NCBI GenBank assembly: GCA_029258015.1
Contig: JARHZT010000069.1
Coordinates: 1-6,745 of the forward strand
Reading direction: 5' to 3'
Source: Malacoplasma sp.
Lineage (GTDB): Bacteria > Bacillota_I > Bacilli_A > Mycoplasmatales > Mycoplasmoidaceae
Length of the DNA stretch: 6,745 nucleotides
The notes below the pieces were generated by a model. That model searched no databases. It was not told the DNA's origin and saw only the letters and a list, made by a program, of their open reading frames with translations. Numbering within the stretch: the first letter of the stretch is position 1; the number at the start of each line of letters is the position of its first letter. This document shows, one piece after another, positions 6,605 to 6,745 of the stretch. A program made the position numbers and the translations under genes.

Positions 6605-6745
6605 CTAAAATGGTAAAACCAAACTAGATATTAATGTTCCAATTTTTTTTAGTTCCGAATCATTCATTCCTACAACAACAAATCTGTTAGATGAGTTTAA
6701 ATTTGATTTTAATTGCTCACAATTGTTTGGGATTATCACAGTATC
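6605..6745 (-). CDS. C-terminal end of a possible RCK_C/TrkA-type protein (partial)
   Basis: Only the last 46 residues are in the window, ending at TAG (complement of 6605-6607); the start is beyond position 6745. The pattern DTVIIPNN-x-EQL, then RFVVVGMNDSELKKI, resembles the RCK_C fold seen at the end of TrkA/KtrA-type potassium uptake regulators, where a turn after IIP leads to a strand ending in VVG and a final helix. If so, the protein would bind a ligand and gate a membrane K+ transporter. The usual acidic 'gD' before the last strand is replaced by a Ser/Asn-rich turn, so the match is only suggestive. The frame itself is well supported: it is open to the window edge and ends next to a terminator hairpin. 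Confidence 0.5.
   Translation of the reverse strand, partial: DTVIIPNNCEQLKSNLNSSNRFVVVGMNDSELKKIGTLISSLVLPF

Overview
The window comes from an AT-rich mollicute that reads TGA as tryptophan (genetic code 4). Four lines of evidence support the code. AtpA and AtpG run in frame through single TGA codons. Flavodoxin needs TGA for the Trp of its FMN loop (TST-W-G). A TIR-like gene needs it for the Trp of its W-E motif. Both TGA and TGG are used. The code, the low GC and the gene set fit the Spiroplasma/Entomoplasma/Mesoplasma/Mycoplasma mycoides part of the Mollicutes; the genus cannot be fixed from this window.

Layout. Positions 2-3695 are the end of an F1Fo ATP synthase operon on the + strand in the usual order alpha (3' part only), gamma, beta, epsilon. 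Gaps are 1 and 2 nt, followed by an 8-nt overlap, and an AT-only hairpin follows the last gene. Next is a single-gene unit for a long-chain flavodoxin (3768-4274), with its own -10 box and a perfect 14-bp-stem terminator that can also serve the convergent gene. That convergent gene (4291-4848, - strand) encodes a small standalone TIR-like (MTH538/DUF1863-type) protein. A divergent promoter region (4849-5032) separates it from a 509-residue protein (5033-6562, + strand) that I do not recognise. This protein has an N-terminal globular part, an eight-cysteine cluster, a long acidic Asn/Glu-rich region and a basic coiled-coil end. A second bidirectional hairpin follows, then the C-terminal end of a - strand gene that looks like an RCK_C/TrkA-type tail.

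How they work together. The ATP synthase genes build the catalytic F1 head. Flavodoxin is a one-electron carrier. The TIR-like protein is a candidate NAD-linked or defence-type protein, but no partner gene is visible. The most unusual points are a charged N-terminal extension of about 120 residues on the ATP synthase beta subunit, the eight-Cys acidic protein, the lone TIR-like gene, and a shared promoter block upstream of flavodoxin and the eight-Cys protein that may mean common control. No rRNA, tRNA, CRISPR array, insertion sequence or origin was seen, and no gene-free stretch exceeds 300 bases.
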